Below the pieces are notes generated by a model. That model saw only the letters and a program-made list of their open reading frames with translations. It was not told the DNA's origin and made no database searches. The translations under genes were made by a program, and so were the position numbers. From JABDQW01 sp942492025 (GTDB lineage Bacteria > Pseudomonadota > Gammaproteobacteria > SZUA-229), in NCBI GenBank assembly GCA_942492025.1, contig CALODJ010000003.1:62001-126000 (forward strand): a stretch of DNA of 64,000 bases. The letters run 5' to 3'. This document shows positions 7,913 to 16,566 of this stretch, piece after piece; the first letter of the stretch is position 1; each line of letters opens with the position of its first letter.

Positions 7913-7942
7913 CGCCCGGCCAGACTTCTGTCTGGCCGGGCG
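7913..7942 (-). terminator. Rho-independent terminator of the cold-shock gene
   Basis: CGCCCGGCCAGAC (7913-7925), loop TTCT, GTCTGGCCGGGCG (7930-7942): a perfect 13-bp GC-rich stem 29 bp downstream of the cspA-family stop codon. On the minus strand it is followed by TTATTATTT. Confidence 0.85.
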
Positions 7943-7971
7943 GGGGGATTATTTTTACAATGATAAAGCGG

Positions 7972-8181
7972 TTAGATCGCTGTTACATTTTCTGCCTGGG
8001 GTCCTTTCTGGCCTTGTGTGATGGTAAATTCAACTTTCTGACCTTCAGACAGGGTTTTAAAACCGTCTGAGTTGATTGCACTGAAATGCACAAATACATC
8101 GGGGCCAGACTCCTGCTCAATAAAGCCGAAGCCCTTGGTGTCGTTGAAAAATTTTACTGTTCCTGTAACGGTGTTTGACAT
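7972..8181 (-). CDS. Cold-shock-domain protein, CspA family
   Basis: A 69-aa single-domain cold-shock protein, an RNA/ssDNA-binding OB fold that melts mRNA structure. RNP1 reads KGFGFIEQ and RNP2 reads VFVHFSAI; G-T-V-K-F-F-N at the start and QAENVTAI at the end are family-standard. It is monocistronic, with a strong terminator downstream and a strong promoter far upstream (8326-8353) giving a leader of roughly 137 nt, as in cold-inducible csp mRNAs. Which csp paralogue it is cannot be told from sequence. Confidence 0.93.
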   Translation of the reverse strand: MSNTVTGTVKFFNDTKGFGFIEQESGPDVFVHFSAINSDGFKTLSEGQKVEFTITQGQKGPQAENVTAI

Positions 8182-8325
8182 GGTGATTACCTGTATAAAT
8201 GAGATTATTCTATGTTGGTTATTGCTGAGAAATACAGGTATTACTTATGAATTGCATGACGTATAAGATTGGTTAATCGTCGTTATGATGTACATAAATA
8301 TTGCCATATATTTCAGGCTGATAAG

Positions 8326-8353
8326 ATTATACACAGCGATCCGTCCCCGTCAA
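8326..8353 (-). promoter_or_regulatory. Sigma-70 promoter of the cold-shock gene
   Basis: On the minus strand, -35 TTGACG (8348-8353), a 16-bp spacer, and a perfect -10 TATAAT (8326-8331). The start of transcription would be near 8318, leaving about 137 nt of untranslated leader before the ATG at 8181. A long leader is typical of cspA-type thermosensing mRNAs. Confidence 0.65.
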
Positions 8354-8535
8354 CGAATTTTCTACTATGTAATAAACGGTTTTACCGGGCTTTTTATGAC
8401 AATTTAATAACAACCGGGTAGCCCATTGCCATAATCCGGGACAATCTCTCTGCTTGGCCAGATTGAGATGCCCTATCTCTCACCAGCGGGCGAAAAGATC
8501 ACAATGATTATTAATAAAAACACGGCTAATGTTCA

Positions 8536-8548
8536 ACATGCGGGCTAA
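8536..8548 (-). repeat. TAGCCCGCAT repeat end carrying the stop codon of the 1154-aa gene
   Basis: The word ATGCGGGCTA (plus strand) matches the outer end of the repeat family. Its TAG, read on the minus strand, is the stop codon of the gene ending at 8545. A weak inner-end word (TCTCACCAGCGGGCG) lies at about 8477-8491. The rest of 8354-8535 holds nothing I recognise. Confidence 0.4.
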
Positions 8549-11500
8549 TCCGCAATTTTCTTGTGCACCCAATCAGCACCCAATGTACCCTGTAACCTGT
8601 CCAAATAACTCTGGCTGCGTACCCATTTGATCATATATTCAGCTTTTTCCATTCGCCCCTGTAAATCAGCCCATTTTTCTGTCTCGTCTTCGCTTGTTTC
8701 ATCCATTTTTTGCTCAACACAATCTCTATTCATTTGCCAGAGCGAAGCATCCCGCTGCTGCTTGATACGCAGCCTCTGCTGATACCAGTCGCTCTGCAGA
8801 AGATAGTCCCGTGTGAACATGACACGTATGGCGGCATTATCAATTGTCTTACCCTTGAAGCGCCCTTCCGCCATGATATGGAGCAGCGCTTGCAAGGGAG
8901 GGCAGGCATCATCGATCGAACCATCATCGAAATAAGCACTGGCAACTTTCTTCTGCGCCTCGGTAATATTATTAATACCATCAACATAGGCCTCCATATC
9001 CTGTGTTTCCGGGCGTAACATCGCTTCATCAAACACGATACTTGGACTATCGAACACTTTTCCAAAATAGGCATGCACGAAATGGCTGGTAATCCGGTAT
9101 CCAAGCCTGCTTGCATGAATTGTTTGCCCGCTGTATTCGAAATCATCGATTTTTTCAAGGTAACCCTGCTTGATCAGGAAACCAGGTTCACGGTGCTTCA
9201 CTGGAAGACGGCACCAGATTTCTGGAATAAGCATACTGATATCATGATCAACGCGACGTCTCCCACCTATATATCCGGCAGCGGTTGAAAAACCATCATG
9301 TCCACAAAGAATAAACGACACCAAGGCATTGTTCAGATCAGCCGTGGTTGACAGCGCATTGAATGGACCCTTGGTAAGAGCACCTTCGGAACCGGCACCG
9401 GTAGTCGAGGGTGATTTACCGGTGAGACTGCAAACAAGATCCATGAACAATTCCGGCAATTCCTGATAATGGATCGGGTTATACACGGCTAATGGTCGTA
9501 TACCCACCGCTTTATCCGGTGGATTATTGCGCCGCCCCTGTAAAACGGCATTCACTGGAAAATAGACCGGCTGGTCAAGCGACAGGCCTCGTGATAGCCG
9601 TGTGCCCATCAACGCCAGATATTTATCTCTTGGATTAGCCAGATCGGGTCTTAACTGCAGATAACGAACATTCAAACTGGGTTTGCCATCAACGATACGC
9701 GGATGTGCAGATGAAACGAAGTATCCATCTTCAGGCATACGGGCAGCATCCCGAATTCTTTTCTGCATGGGCTCGGAATACTCTGCAAAATGCACGACAT
9801 CTTCTACCAGCTCACGTGCGTCTTGTCCCGTTAAGGGCTGGAAGTTGGAAATAAAATTATTATGACCTGCCAGATCTGCCTCGGTCTGCGTGTCCAGGCC
9901 ACGGTTGACGGCATCATCCGGGCGCTGAAACAGGTAGTTTTCACAGTTCACAACCAGCTTCACACTCTTGCTGTTGTATTCGGTATTCAAGCCTTTCAGA
10001 TAATCGGTTGGCACAACAAGTGACGCCGATATGTCATCTTCCATCTGCACCTTTTTTGCTGCCACAAAATCCTGTCTCAGTTTGTATACACGCCAGGTAC
10101 CATCGCTATGAGTGCCCACACGTAAATAACTGGATATGAGTTTTCGCCCGTCATACTTGAGTTCATGCCCTGGGTTGCCATTAACCTCGTCAACAGAAAA
10201 ATGCCTTCGCCAGTTATTACCCCACTCAGGATTGTAGAACCGTTTGATCATAAACACCAAAGCAAGGATATGCTGAGGTATCGTTTCGAGCCAGTGATTA
10301 TGCTCGTCTGTAAAATCAGGTGAAGGCGTTAATAATTTAATTACAGACCCGAGGCTGCGCTCACTACTGAGAAGCGTCCGTATGTCCTTCACGGACGAGT
10401 CGTTGAAGCGGTTAGAGTAATCCCGGTTGAATATTGCCTCGACCTGATCGAAGTCTTTCTCATAGTCACCGACAAAGATCGGACCGCATAACATAGAGTC
10501 CTGTATTGATTTCGATATTTCGGATTTTCCTCCGCCCGATACTGTACTGGGCTTATGACAGAGAGTACCTTCCCCGAGTGTACCAATCAGACGCCAGCTG
10601 GGTGCTTTGGGGTGCTTCTCCATGTGCACGGTGAAACCACTGGGATAAACATATGAACGTTTTGCCAGTAATTTTATCTGTTGTCGCTCGCCGTCCTTAA
10701 ACCAGCTTACGTGCTGTTGTTTCATGTCTATCTGTGCACTTTCCGGTATATACAGTATGTCGTTATATTTCGTATCAACGGCATAGCCTTGCTGGTTGAC
10801 AGTAATACCACCTTCCAGCTGTTTACATAACCGTTCAAACGTTTGCTCACTCATCTCATCAGAGATCTGTGGTAAATATGTTTCCCCCAGATTGAACCGA
10901 GGGTAGGCAATTGCACCACCCGCATGTTCTTCTTCAACACCACCGAACAGATTTGCTGAATAACTGATCTGTGATTTGATCTCTTTTTTACTGTATCCAA
11001 AATAATTATCGGCGATAATGGTAACAATTACACCAGACATATCACGGCAAACAATCTTGAATGCCTGACCTTCGTTATACAGTTCTTCCTTGTCTTTCCA
11101 GCACATGCCGTCCTTGAGCTGGCGCTCGCTGGCCTCATCAACATGAGGCAGTCCCAAACCTTTCTTGCTCAACCTGGTCAGATGCGGCGCCAGTATGATG
11201 CAACCGCTGTGACCGGTCCAATGATCAATATCCAGAGCAGCATCATTCTCGGTCAGGAAAGGATCACCCGCATTGCCGAAAATAGATTCAACAAAATCGA
11301 GATTTGCAACCAGACTTCCGGGGGCGAACATGCGTGTTTCCAGGCTCCTGGCTGGCATTACATTCTCAACCTCCGGACGCACGGTGGGCCTCACCAGCAA
11401 TGAAACCCAGAGATCAAGTGGCCGAGGCATATGGCTGGTCAGAGGCAATTCCATTAATTCTGTTGGCGGATCCAGTGCAGCCTGAAGCAGGTTAGCGTAG

Positions 11501-12009
11501 GCTTGAACTGGAACAGCCTTTTTATCTGCCGGCACCGGTAAGCCACCCTCAACAATATGGAATACACCTGCGGTGGTACGTCTATCACTTCGAGGATTAT
11601 GCAGTACGCCTTGTTGGACCCGGTAGGATTCGAGTAGAGATGAACTATATTTGTTTTTATCAAACGGCAACGACATTTCACGTGCCACTCCCGGGGTATT
11701 CAGCGTGAATGTTTCACCCGGCAAACTGATATTGGTATCAACGCCATTGCGCGCAAGATAGCCATTGAGAAAAGTCTGTATTCGTTGATCTGCTGGACAG
11801 CGATAGTCTGACAGCAAACGTCTATGTTCAGAGTAGTTTTTTAACAGGCTGTCTGCTATGGAAAGATAACTTCGGTCGGTATTGAGTTCACAGCGATGAC
11901 CCATCGCGGCAAGTTGCAAACAGATAGCCTGTAGAGTTACCTGGCGCTGATCAACAGCTCGTCTTTCAGGAAGCGTGTATTCCGCATGAGATTTCATTAC
12001 TGTAGCCAT
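8545..12009 (-). CDS. Probable PPi-type phosphoenolpyruvate carboxykinase (1154 aa)
   Basis: A single 1154-aa soluble protein with no signal peptide or membrane segment. Its size and several blocks fit the pyrophosphate-dependent PEP carboxykinases known from Entamoeba and some bacteria, which interconvert oxaloacetate + PPi and PEP + CO2 + Pi. Blocks supporting this are STVSGGGKSE at about residue 490 (phosphate-loop-like GGGKS), FYNPEWGNNWRRHF (about 605), FPVNAVLQGRRNNP (about 825), LTGKSPSTTGAGSEGALTKG (about 870) and a glycine-rich GGRRRVDHD (about 920). I assign it from memory of the family, without alignment. AGGAGAGG precedes the ATG. It is monocistronic, in a gap between cspA and glmU. 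Alternative: an uncharacterised large family sharing these blocks. Confidence 0.5.
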   Translation of the reverse strand: MATVMKSHAEYTLPERRAVDQRQVTLQAICLQLAAMGHRCELNTDRSYLSIADSLLKNYSEHRRLLSDYRCPADQRIQTFLNGYLARNGVDTNISLPGETFTLNTPGVAREMSLPFDKNKYSSSLLESYRVQQGVLHNPRSDRRTTAGVFHIVEGGLPVPADKKAVPVQAYANLLQAALDPPTELMELPLTSHMPRPLDLWVSLLVRPTVRPEVENVMPARSLETRMFAPGSLVANLDFVESIFGNAGDPFLTENDAALDIDHWTGHSGCIILAPHLTRLSKKGLGLPHVDEASERQLKDGMCWKDKEELYNEGQAFKIVCRDMSGVIVTIIADNYFGYSKKEIKSQISYSANLFGGVEEEHAGGAIAYPRFNLGETYLPQISDEMSEQTFERLCKQLEGGITVNQQGYAVDTKYNDILYIPESAQIDMKQQHVSWFKDGERQQIKLLAKRSYVYPSGFTVHMEKHPKAPSWRLIGTLGEGTLCHKPSTVSGGGKSEISKSIQDSMLCGPIFVGDYEKDFDQVEAIFNRDYSNRFNDSSVKDIRTLLSSERSLGSVIKLLTPSPDFTDEHNHWLETIPQHILALVFMIKRFYNPEWGNNWRRHFSVDEVNGNPGHELKYDGRKLISSYLRVGTHSDGTWRVYKLRQDFVAAKKVQMEDDISASLVVPTDYLKGLNTEYNSKSVKLVVNCENYLFQRPDDAVNRGLDTQTEADLAGHNNFISNFQPLTGQDARELVEDVVHFAEYSEPMQKRIRDAARMPEDGYFVSSAHPRIVDGKPSLNVRYLQLRPDLANPRDKYLALMGTRLSRGLSLDQPVYFPVNAVLQGRRNNPPDKAVGIRPLAVYNPIHYQELPELFMDLVCSLTGKSPSTTGAGSEGALTKGPFNALSTTADLNNALVSFILCGHDGFSTAAGYIGGRRRVDHDISMLIPEIWCRLPVKHREPGFLIKQGYLEKIDDFEYSGQTIHASRLGYRITSHFVHAYFGKVFDSPSIVFDEAMLRPETQDMEAYVDGINNITEAQKKVASAYFDDGSIDDACPPLQALLHIMAEGRFKGKTIDNAAIRVMFTRDYLLQSDWYQQRLRIKQQRDASLWQMNRDCVEQKMDETSEDETEKWADLQGRMEKAEYMIKWVRSQSYLDRLQGTLGADWVHKKIAD

Positions 12010-12373
12010 TTTATACCTCTCCTGATTGAGTCAGGTCGAATGCTATTCTAATAAGCTGTTGATGAAATTTGCAACACATCAACCGGAGGATCACTGAAAT
12101 CGTGTAAACAGTCAATATCTATCAATCACTTACATAGCACTCTTCTAAATACGGACAAGCAATAAGCACAGGTCAGTGATTCACATACAAATTATGTGTA
12201 ACTTCTATTCATTTTAAGCCGCGAAGAAGTACTATTAGAAAATGATATGTAAATGCAAGAACACCTTTTCGACTTTGCTTTCCTGGCGAGGTGAAAAGAC
12301 ACGCTAAACCGGACACAGGCCGACTTCTATTCTGCGAGATCAGGCAAGCATTGTTTGCTACCAAATTGAGCGA
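12010..12373. other. Intergenic gap between the PEPCK-like gene and glmU
   Basis: This 364-bp gap must hold the promoter of the minus-strand 1154-aa gene and the 3' end of the glmU transcript. It is AT-rich near 12110-12250. I see no strong terminator, RNA gene or repeat in it. Confidence 0.4.
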
Positions 12374-13732
12374 CTATTTTTTTGTAGGTCTTGTCCAGCC
12401 CGTTATGGTTTTCTGTTCTGTTCTGCTCAGTGTCAGCGCATCATCTTCAGTATCTCTGGTTATTGTACTGCCAGCACCGATCGTCGAATTCTTTCCCACT
12501 TTCACAGGCGCAACAAGTTGTGTATCAGAACCTATAAATGCACCATCCAGTATGACTGTCTTGTGTTTATTTGCTCCATCATAGTTACAGGTGATAGTAC
12601 CAGCACCAATATTTACATCACTGCCAATGTCAGCGTCGCCCAGATAAGTCAGGTGATTGGCTTTACTGCCTGATCCAAGTTGTGTATTTTTTACTTCTAC
12701 AAAATTTCCAACTTTACTATTTTCTTTTAATGATGTGCCCGGACGTAATCGCGCAAACGGGCCGACTTCTACATTGTTAGCTATTACTACCTGTTCTATA
12801 ACGGAGTAGGGCTTGATTACAGCACCATCGCCAATGCTGCTTTCGCTTATTACACAACCGGAACCTATCGATACATTACGACCAATCGTAACCTTGCCCT
12901 CGAATATGCAATTGATATCTATGAATGAATCATTACCAATCGTGAGTTTTCCACGAATATCAACTCTGGCCGGATCCGCCACTGTAACACCCTGCATCAT
13001 AATCGCATCAACTTGTTCCTGTTGTTTGATTCTTTCAAGTTTTGCCAACTGAATTCTATCGTTCACGCCTTCAACCTCGTATGCATTATCTGGCTGTGAT
13101 GTTATGATTTTTTTTCCATCATGTACTGCCAACGCTATGATGTCTGTTAAATAATATTCACCCTGAACGTTATTGTTATCAATCCTATGCAGGCATTGAT
13201 TCAGGTAACCCGCCTCTAGTGCCATGATGCCAGTATTAACCTCCTTGATCTGCCTTTGCTTGTCGGTAGCATCTTTGTGTTCAACAATGGCAACTACTTC
13301 ATTATCAACGCGGATGATTCTGCCATAACCTGTCGGATCCTCCAGCTTGATGGTCAATAAAGAAATACTCTCTGCTGTTACGCACTCGATCAGTTTAGTG
13401 AGCGTGTGTGATTTAATCAGTGGGATATCGCCATAGAGGATCAGTACAACATGCTCATCATTGACATGTGGGCTGGCTTGCTGGACCGCATGCGCGGTGC
13501 CTAATTGCACATCTTGCAGCACCCATTCAACATCGAAGTCTCTGCAATATTCCTGCAGGTGCTCACCGCCATGTCCATAGACAATATGAATATCGTTTGC
13601 ATTAAGTTCGAGGCTGCGTAGGTATACATGCTCGAGCATGGGTAGACCAGCAAGTTTGTGCATCACCTTGGGCATGGCGCTTTTCATTCGTGTGCCCTGG
13701 CCGGCAGCGAGAATAACGACACTCAGATTCAT
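12374..13732 (-). CDS. glmU: Bifunctional GlmU (GlcNAc-1-P uridyltransferase / GlcN-1-P acetyltransferase)
   Basis: Makes UDP-N-acetylglucosamine, precursor of peptidoglycan and lipid A. The N-terminal uridyltransferase domain starts with VVILAAGQGTRMKS (nucleotide loop) and includes the LYGDIPLI Mg-binding region. The C-terminal left-handed beta-helix has hexapeptide repeats and GDADIGSDVNIGAGTITCNYDG, the acetyltransferase signature. Length is 452 aa. The start is ATG at 13732, preceded by CAGGAC; a longer frame to 13774 adds 14 unconserved residues. It lies downstream of atpC, the common gammaproteobacterial order, behind a possible terminator. Confidence 0.95.
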   Translation of the reverse strand: MNLSVVILAAGQGTRMKSAMPKVMHKLAGLPMLEHVYLRSLELNANDIHIVYGHGGEHLQEYCRDFDVEWVLQDVQLGTAHAVQQASPHVNDEHVVLILYGDIPLIKSHTLTKLIECVTAESISLLTIKLEDPTGYGRIIRVDNEVVAIVEHKDATDKQRQIKEVNTGIMALEAGYLNQCLHRIDNNNVQGEYYLTDIIALAVHDGKKIITSQPDNAYEVEGVNDRIQLAKLERIKQQEQVDAIMMQGVTVADPARVDIRGKLTIGNDSFIDINCIFEGKVTIGRNVSIGSGCVISESSIGDGAVIKPYSVIEQVVIANNVEVGPFARLRPGTSLKENSKVGNFVEVKNTQLGSGSKANHLTYLGDADIGSDVNIGAGTITCNYDGANKHKTVILDGAFIGSDTQLVAPVKVGKNSTIGAGSTITRDTEDDALTLSRTEQKTITGWTRPTKK

Positions 13733-13754
13733 AAGAATGTCCTGACAATAGAAA

Positions 13755-13772
13755 GGCCGGATAAGACCGGCC
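13755..13772 (-). terminator. Hairpin between atpC and glmU, weak terminator
   Basis: GGCCGG-ATAAGA-CCGGCC with TTTCTATTG following on the minus strand, 35 bp after the atpC stop. The short stem and broken T-run suggest partial termination of the ATP synthase transcript, with some read-through into glmU. Confidence 0.5.
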
Positions 13773-13806
13773 ATAGGGTATTAACTTGACACACGTTAAA
13801 CCTGGA

Positions 13807-14226
13807 TTATCTTCTTCTACGCAGCTTTTTGATCGTTTCGATCTTGGCAATGGCTTCGACAAGTTCGGCCTTGGCACGGGCATAATCCAGATCTGATTTC
13901 TTATCCGCCATTGCTGCTTCTGCTCTTTCTTTAGCTTCATTTGCTGCTGCTTCATCAATATCAGCGGCACGAATAGCCGAGTCAGAAAGGATGGTTACAA
14001 CATGTGGCTGGATTTCCATAATTCCGCCATTCACGAAGAATGACTGTTGCTCACCATCCTGAAGTACAATGCGTACCTCACCCGGCTTTAATTTGGTGAG
14101 CAGGGGGGCATGGCGCGGGTGTATGCCCACTTCACCCATTTCAGCCGGCGCATAGCATTCTGTAATGATGCCCGAATAGATCTCATTTTCAGCGCTGACG
14201 ATATCGATGTGCATGGTCATTGACAT
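13807..14226 (-). CDS. atpC: F1 ATP synthase subunit epsilon
   Basis: Epsilon subunit of the F1 central stalk, couples gamma rotation and inhibits ATP hydrolysis. N-terminal beta-sandwich (MTMHIDIVSAENEIYSG, EMGEVGIHPRHAPLLTKLKPG) and a C-terminal helical hairpin rich in alanine and glutamate. Length is 139 aa, standard. The start at 14226 (M-S-M-T-M-H) matches the E. coli N-terminus M-A-M-T-Y-H, so it is preferred over two inner ATGs. It is the last gene of the atp operon. Confidence 0.95.
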   Translation of the reverse strand: MSMTMHIDIVSAENEIYSGIITECYAPAEMGEVGIHPRHAPLLTKLKPGEVRIVLQDGEQQSFFVNGGIMEIQPHVVTILSDSAIRAADIDEAAANEAKERAEAAMADKKSDLDYARAKAELVEAIAKIETIKKLRRRR

Positions 14227-14246
14227 GGATAATTACTCTTGGTGAA

Positions 14247-15626
14247 TTACTGCATGCTCTTGGCTTTTTCGACAGCCTCGTCAATGCCACCCACCATGTA
14301 GAACGCCTGCTCTGGCAGATCGTCATGCTCACCGGCGAGGATGGCCTTGAATGCAGCCAGGTTGTCTTTCAGGCTGACATACTTTCCGGGTGCGCCGGTA
14401 AATACTTCGGCCACAAAGAAAGGCTGTGACAGGAAACGCTGGATCTTGCGCGCGCGGGCAACAACCAGTTTGTCCTCGTCTGACAGTTCATCCATACCCA
14501 GAATCGCGATGATATCCTTCAGCTCCTTATAACGTTGCAAGGTGCCCTGTACCGCACGTGCTGTTTCGTAGTGCTCCGCACCGACAACATTCGGATCAAG
14601 GATTCGCGAGGTAGAATCCAGCGGATCAACCGCCGGATAGATGCCCAGCTCGGCAATCTGACGTGACAATACCAGTGTCGCATCCAGGTGGGCAAACGTG
14701 GTGGCTGGTGACGGGTCAGTCAAGTCGTCTGCCGGTACGTATACTGCCTGGAAAGAGGTAATGGAGCCCGTCTTGGTCGAGGTGATTCGCTCCTGCAGCA
14801 CACCCATCTCTTCCGCCAGCGTCGGCTGATAACCCACCGCTGAAGGCATACGTCCGAGCAGGGCAGATACCTCGGTACCGGCGAGTGTGTAGCGATAGAT
14901 GTTATCGACGAACATCAACACATCGCGGCCTTCATCGCGAAAAAATTCAGCCATGGTCAGACCGGTCAGTGCTACGCGAAGTCGGTTACCCGGTGGCTCG
15001 TTCATCTGGCCATAAACCAGTGCCACTTTGTCAAGTACGCCGCCTTCCTGCATTTCGTAATAGAAGTCGTTACCTTCACGGGTACGCTCGCCCACGCCGG
15101 CGAACACCGAAAAACCGGAGTGCTCAACCGCAATATTGCGAATCAGTTCCATCAGTGTCACCGTCTTGCCTACACCAGCACCACCGAACAAGCCGATCTT
15201 GCCACCTTTGGCGATCGGCATAACCAGATCGATGACCTTGATGCCGGTCTCAAGAATTTCGGTTGATGCACTTTGTTCTTCAAAAGAGGGCGGTGCACGA
15301 TGAATCGCTGCCGTACTTTCCGCACCGATATCACCCTGATTGTCGATGGGTTCACCCAGCACGTTCATGATACGGCCCAGCGTTTTCTGGCCCACAGGCA
15401 CACGAATGGCATCACCGGTGTTTTCCACTTGCATGCCACGACGCAGTCCTTCTGTCGATCCCATTGCAATCGCACGAACGATACCGTCACCCAGCTGTTG
15501 CTGCACCTCCATGGTCAGGTTGGTTTCACCCAGCTTGAGTGCATCGTATATCTTTGGAATCGAGTCCCGTGGAAATTCCACATCGATAACCGCGCCGATA
15601 ATTTCGACTACGCTTCCGGTACTCAT
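14247..15626 (-). CDS. atpD: F1 ATP synthase subunit beta
   Basis: Catalytic subunit. Walker A GGAGVGKT, catalytic GERTREGNDFY, and Walker B LMFVDNIYR are present; AYVPADDLTDP-type (here VYVPADDLTDP) and SRILDPNVVG mark the catalytic core. Length is 459 aa, normal. It lies 20 bp upstream of atpC and 45 bp downstream of atpG. No unusual substitutions were seen. Confidence 0.97.
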   Translation of the reverse strand: MSTGSVVEIIGAVIDVEFPRDSIPKIYDALKLGETNLTMEVQQQLGDGIVRAIAMGSTEGLRRGMQVENTGDAIRVPVGQKTLGRIMNVLGEPIDNQGDIGAESTAAIHRAPPSFEEQSASTEILETGIKVIDLVMPIAKGGKIGLFGGAGVGKTVTLMELIRNIAVEHSGFSVFAGVGERTREGNDFYYEMQEGGVLDKVALVYGQMNEPPGNRLRVALTGLTMAEFFRDEGRDVLMFVDNIYRYTLAGTEVSALLGRMPSAVGYQPTLAEEMGVLQERITSTKTGSITSFQAVYVPADDLTDPSPATTFAHLDATLVLSRQIAELGIYPAVDPLDSTSRILDPNVVGAEHYETARAVQGTLQRYKELKDIIAILGMDELSDEDKLVVARARKIQRFLSQPFFVAEVFTGAPGKYVSLKDNLAAFKAILAGEHDDLPEQAFYMVGGIDEAVEKAKSMQ

Positions 15627-15671
15627 GATTGTTTCCTCATAACTCTGGTTAAATTCTGCTCAATAAACACG

Positions 15672-16535
15672 TCAAACAGCAGCAGCGCCACTGACGATTT
15701 CCGAGATTTCCTGGGTAATCGCTGCCTGTCTGGCTTTGTTATAAACGGTTTGCAATTCTTTTACGATTTCACCGGCATTATCGGTAGCACTCTTCATCGC
15801 GATCATTCGCGCTGACATTTCACTGGCAATATTTTCTACCAGACCCTGATAGACCTGTGATTCGATGAAGCGGAACATCAGCCCATCAATAATATGCTTG
15901 GCATCGGGCTCATAGATGTAATCCCAGTGATGTTCCAGTTCCTTATCGACGTCACCACCTACTGGAACCAGCTGATGTATGCGCGGTTGTTGTGTCATGG
16001 TGTTAACAAAGACGTTATGCACCAGATAGAGTCGATCAATTTTGCCCTCGTCATAGGCATCAAGCATGACCTTTACAGTACCGATCAGGTCTTCCATCGT
16101 TGGGCTATCACCGAGATGATCTGCCTGAGCGACCAGACGGCATTTGAAACGACTGAAGAAGCCAACTGCTTTTCTGCCGATTGCACAAACATCGACGTCA
16201 ATGCCCTGGCTGTCCCATTCCATCATTTCCCGTACAGTCGCCTTGAACATATTGGTGTTCAGACCACCACAAAGACCACGGTCCGTAGAAACAATGATAT
16301 AACCAACGCGATTGCTGACCTCACGATCACTCAAATAGGGGTGTTTGTATTCAGGATGCGCCTGCGCCAGATGTGCAAGCACGTTGCGAATCTTTTCCGC
16401 ATAGGGGCGCGAAGCGCGCATACGTTCCTGGGCCTTGCGCATCTTACTCGCAGCCACCATTTCCATGGCCTTGGTAATTTTCGCGGTGTTCTCGATACTC
16501 TTGATCTTGGAGCGTATCTCTTTAGCGCCTGCCAT
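15672..16535 (-). CDS. atpG: F1 ATP synthase subunit gamma
   Basis: Central stalk rotor, 287 aa. The N-terminal helix MAGAKEIRSKIKSIENTAKITKAM and the C-terminal helix with MKSATDNAGEI and YNKARQAAITQEISEIV are the conserved coiled-coil ends inserted in the alpha-beta hexamer. STDRGLCGGLN is the conserved internal block. The 31-bp and 45-bp gaps to atpA and atpD keep it inside the operon. Confidence 0.96.
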   Translation of the reverse strand: MAGAKEIRSKIKSIENTAKITKAMEMVAASKMRKAQERMRASRPYAEKIRNVLAHLAQAHPEYKHPYLSDREVSNRVGYIIVSTDRGLCGGLNTNMFKATVREMMEWDSQGIDVDVCAIGRKAVGFFSRFKCRLVAQADHLGDSPTMEDLIGTVKVMLDAYDEGKIDRLYLVHNVFVNTMTQQPRIHQLVPVGGDVDKELEHHWDYIYEPDAKHIIDGLMFRFIESQVYQGLVENIASEMSARMIAMKSATDNAGEIVKELQTVYNKARQAAITQEISEIVSGAAAV

Positions 16536-16566
16536 ATGCTTTTCCCATTACCTGTAAAAAAAACGC

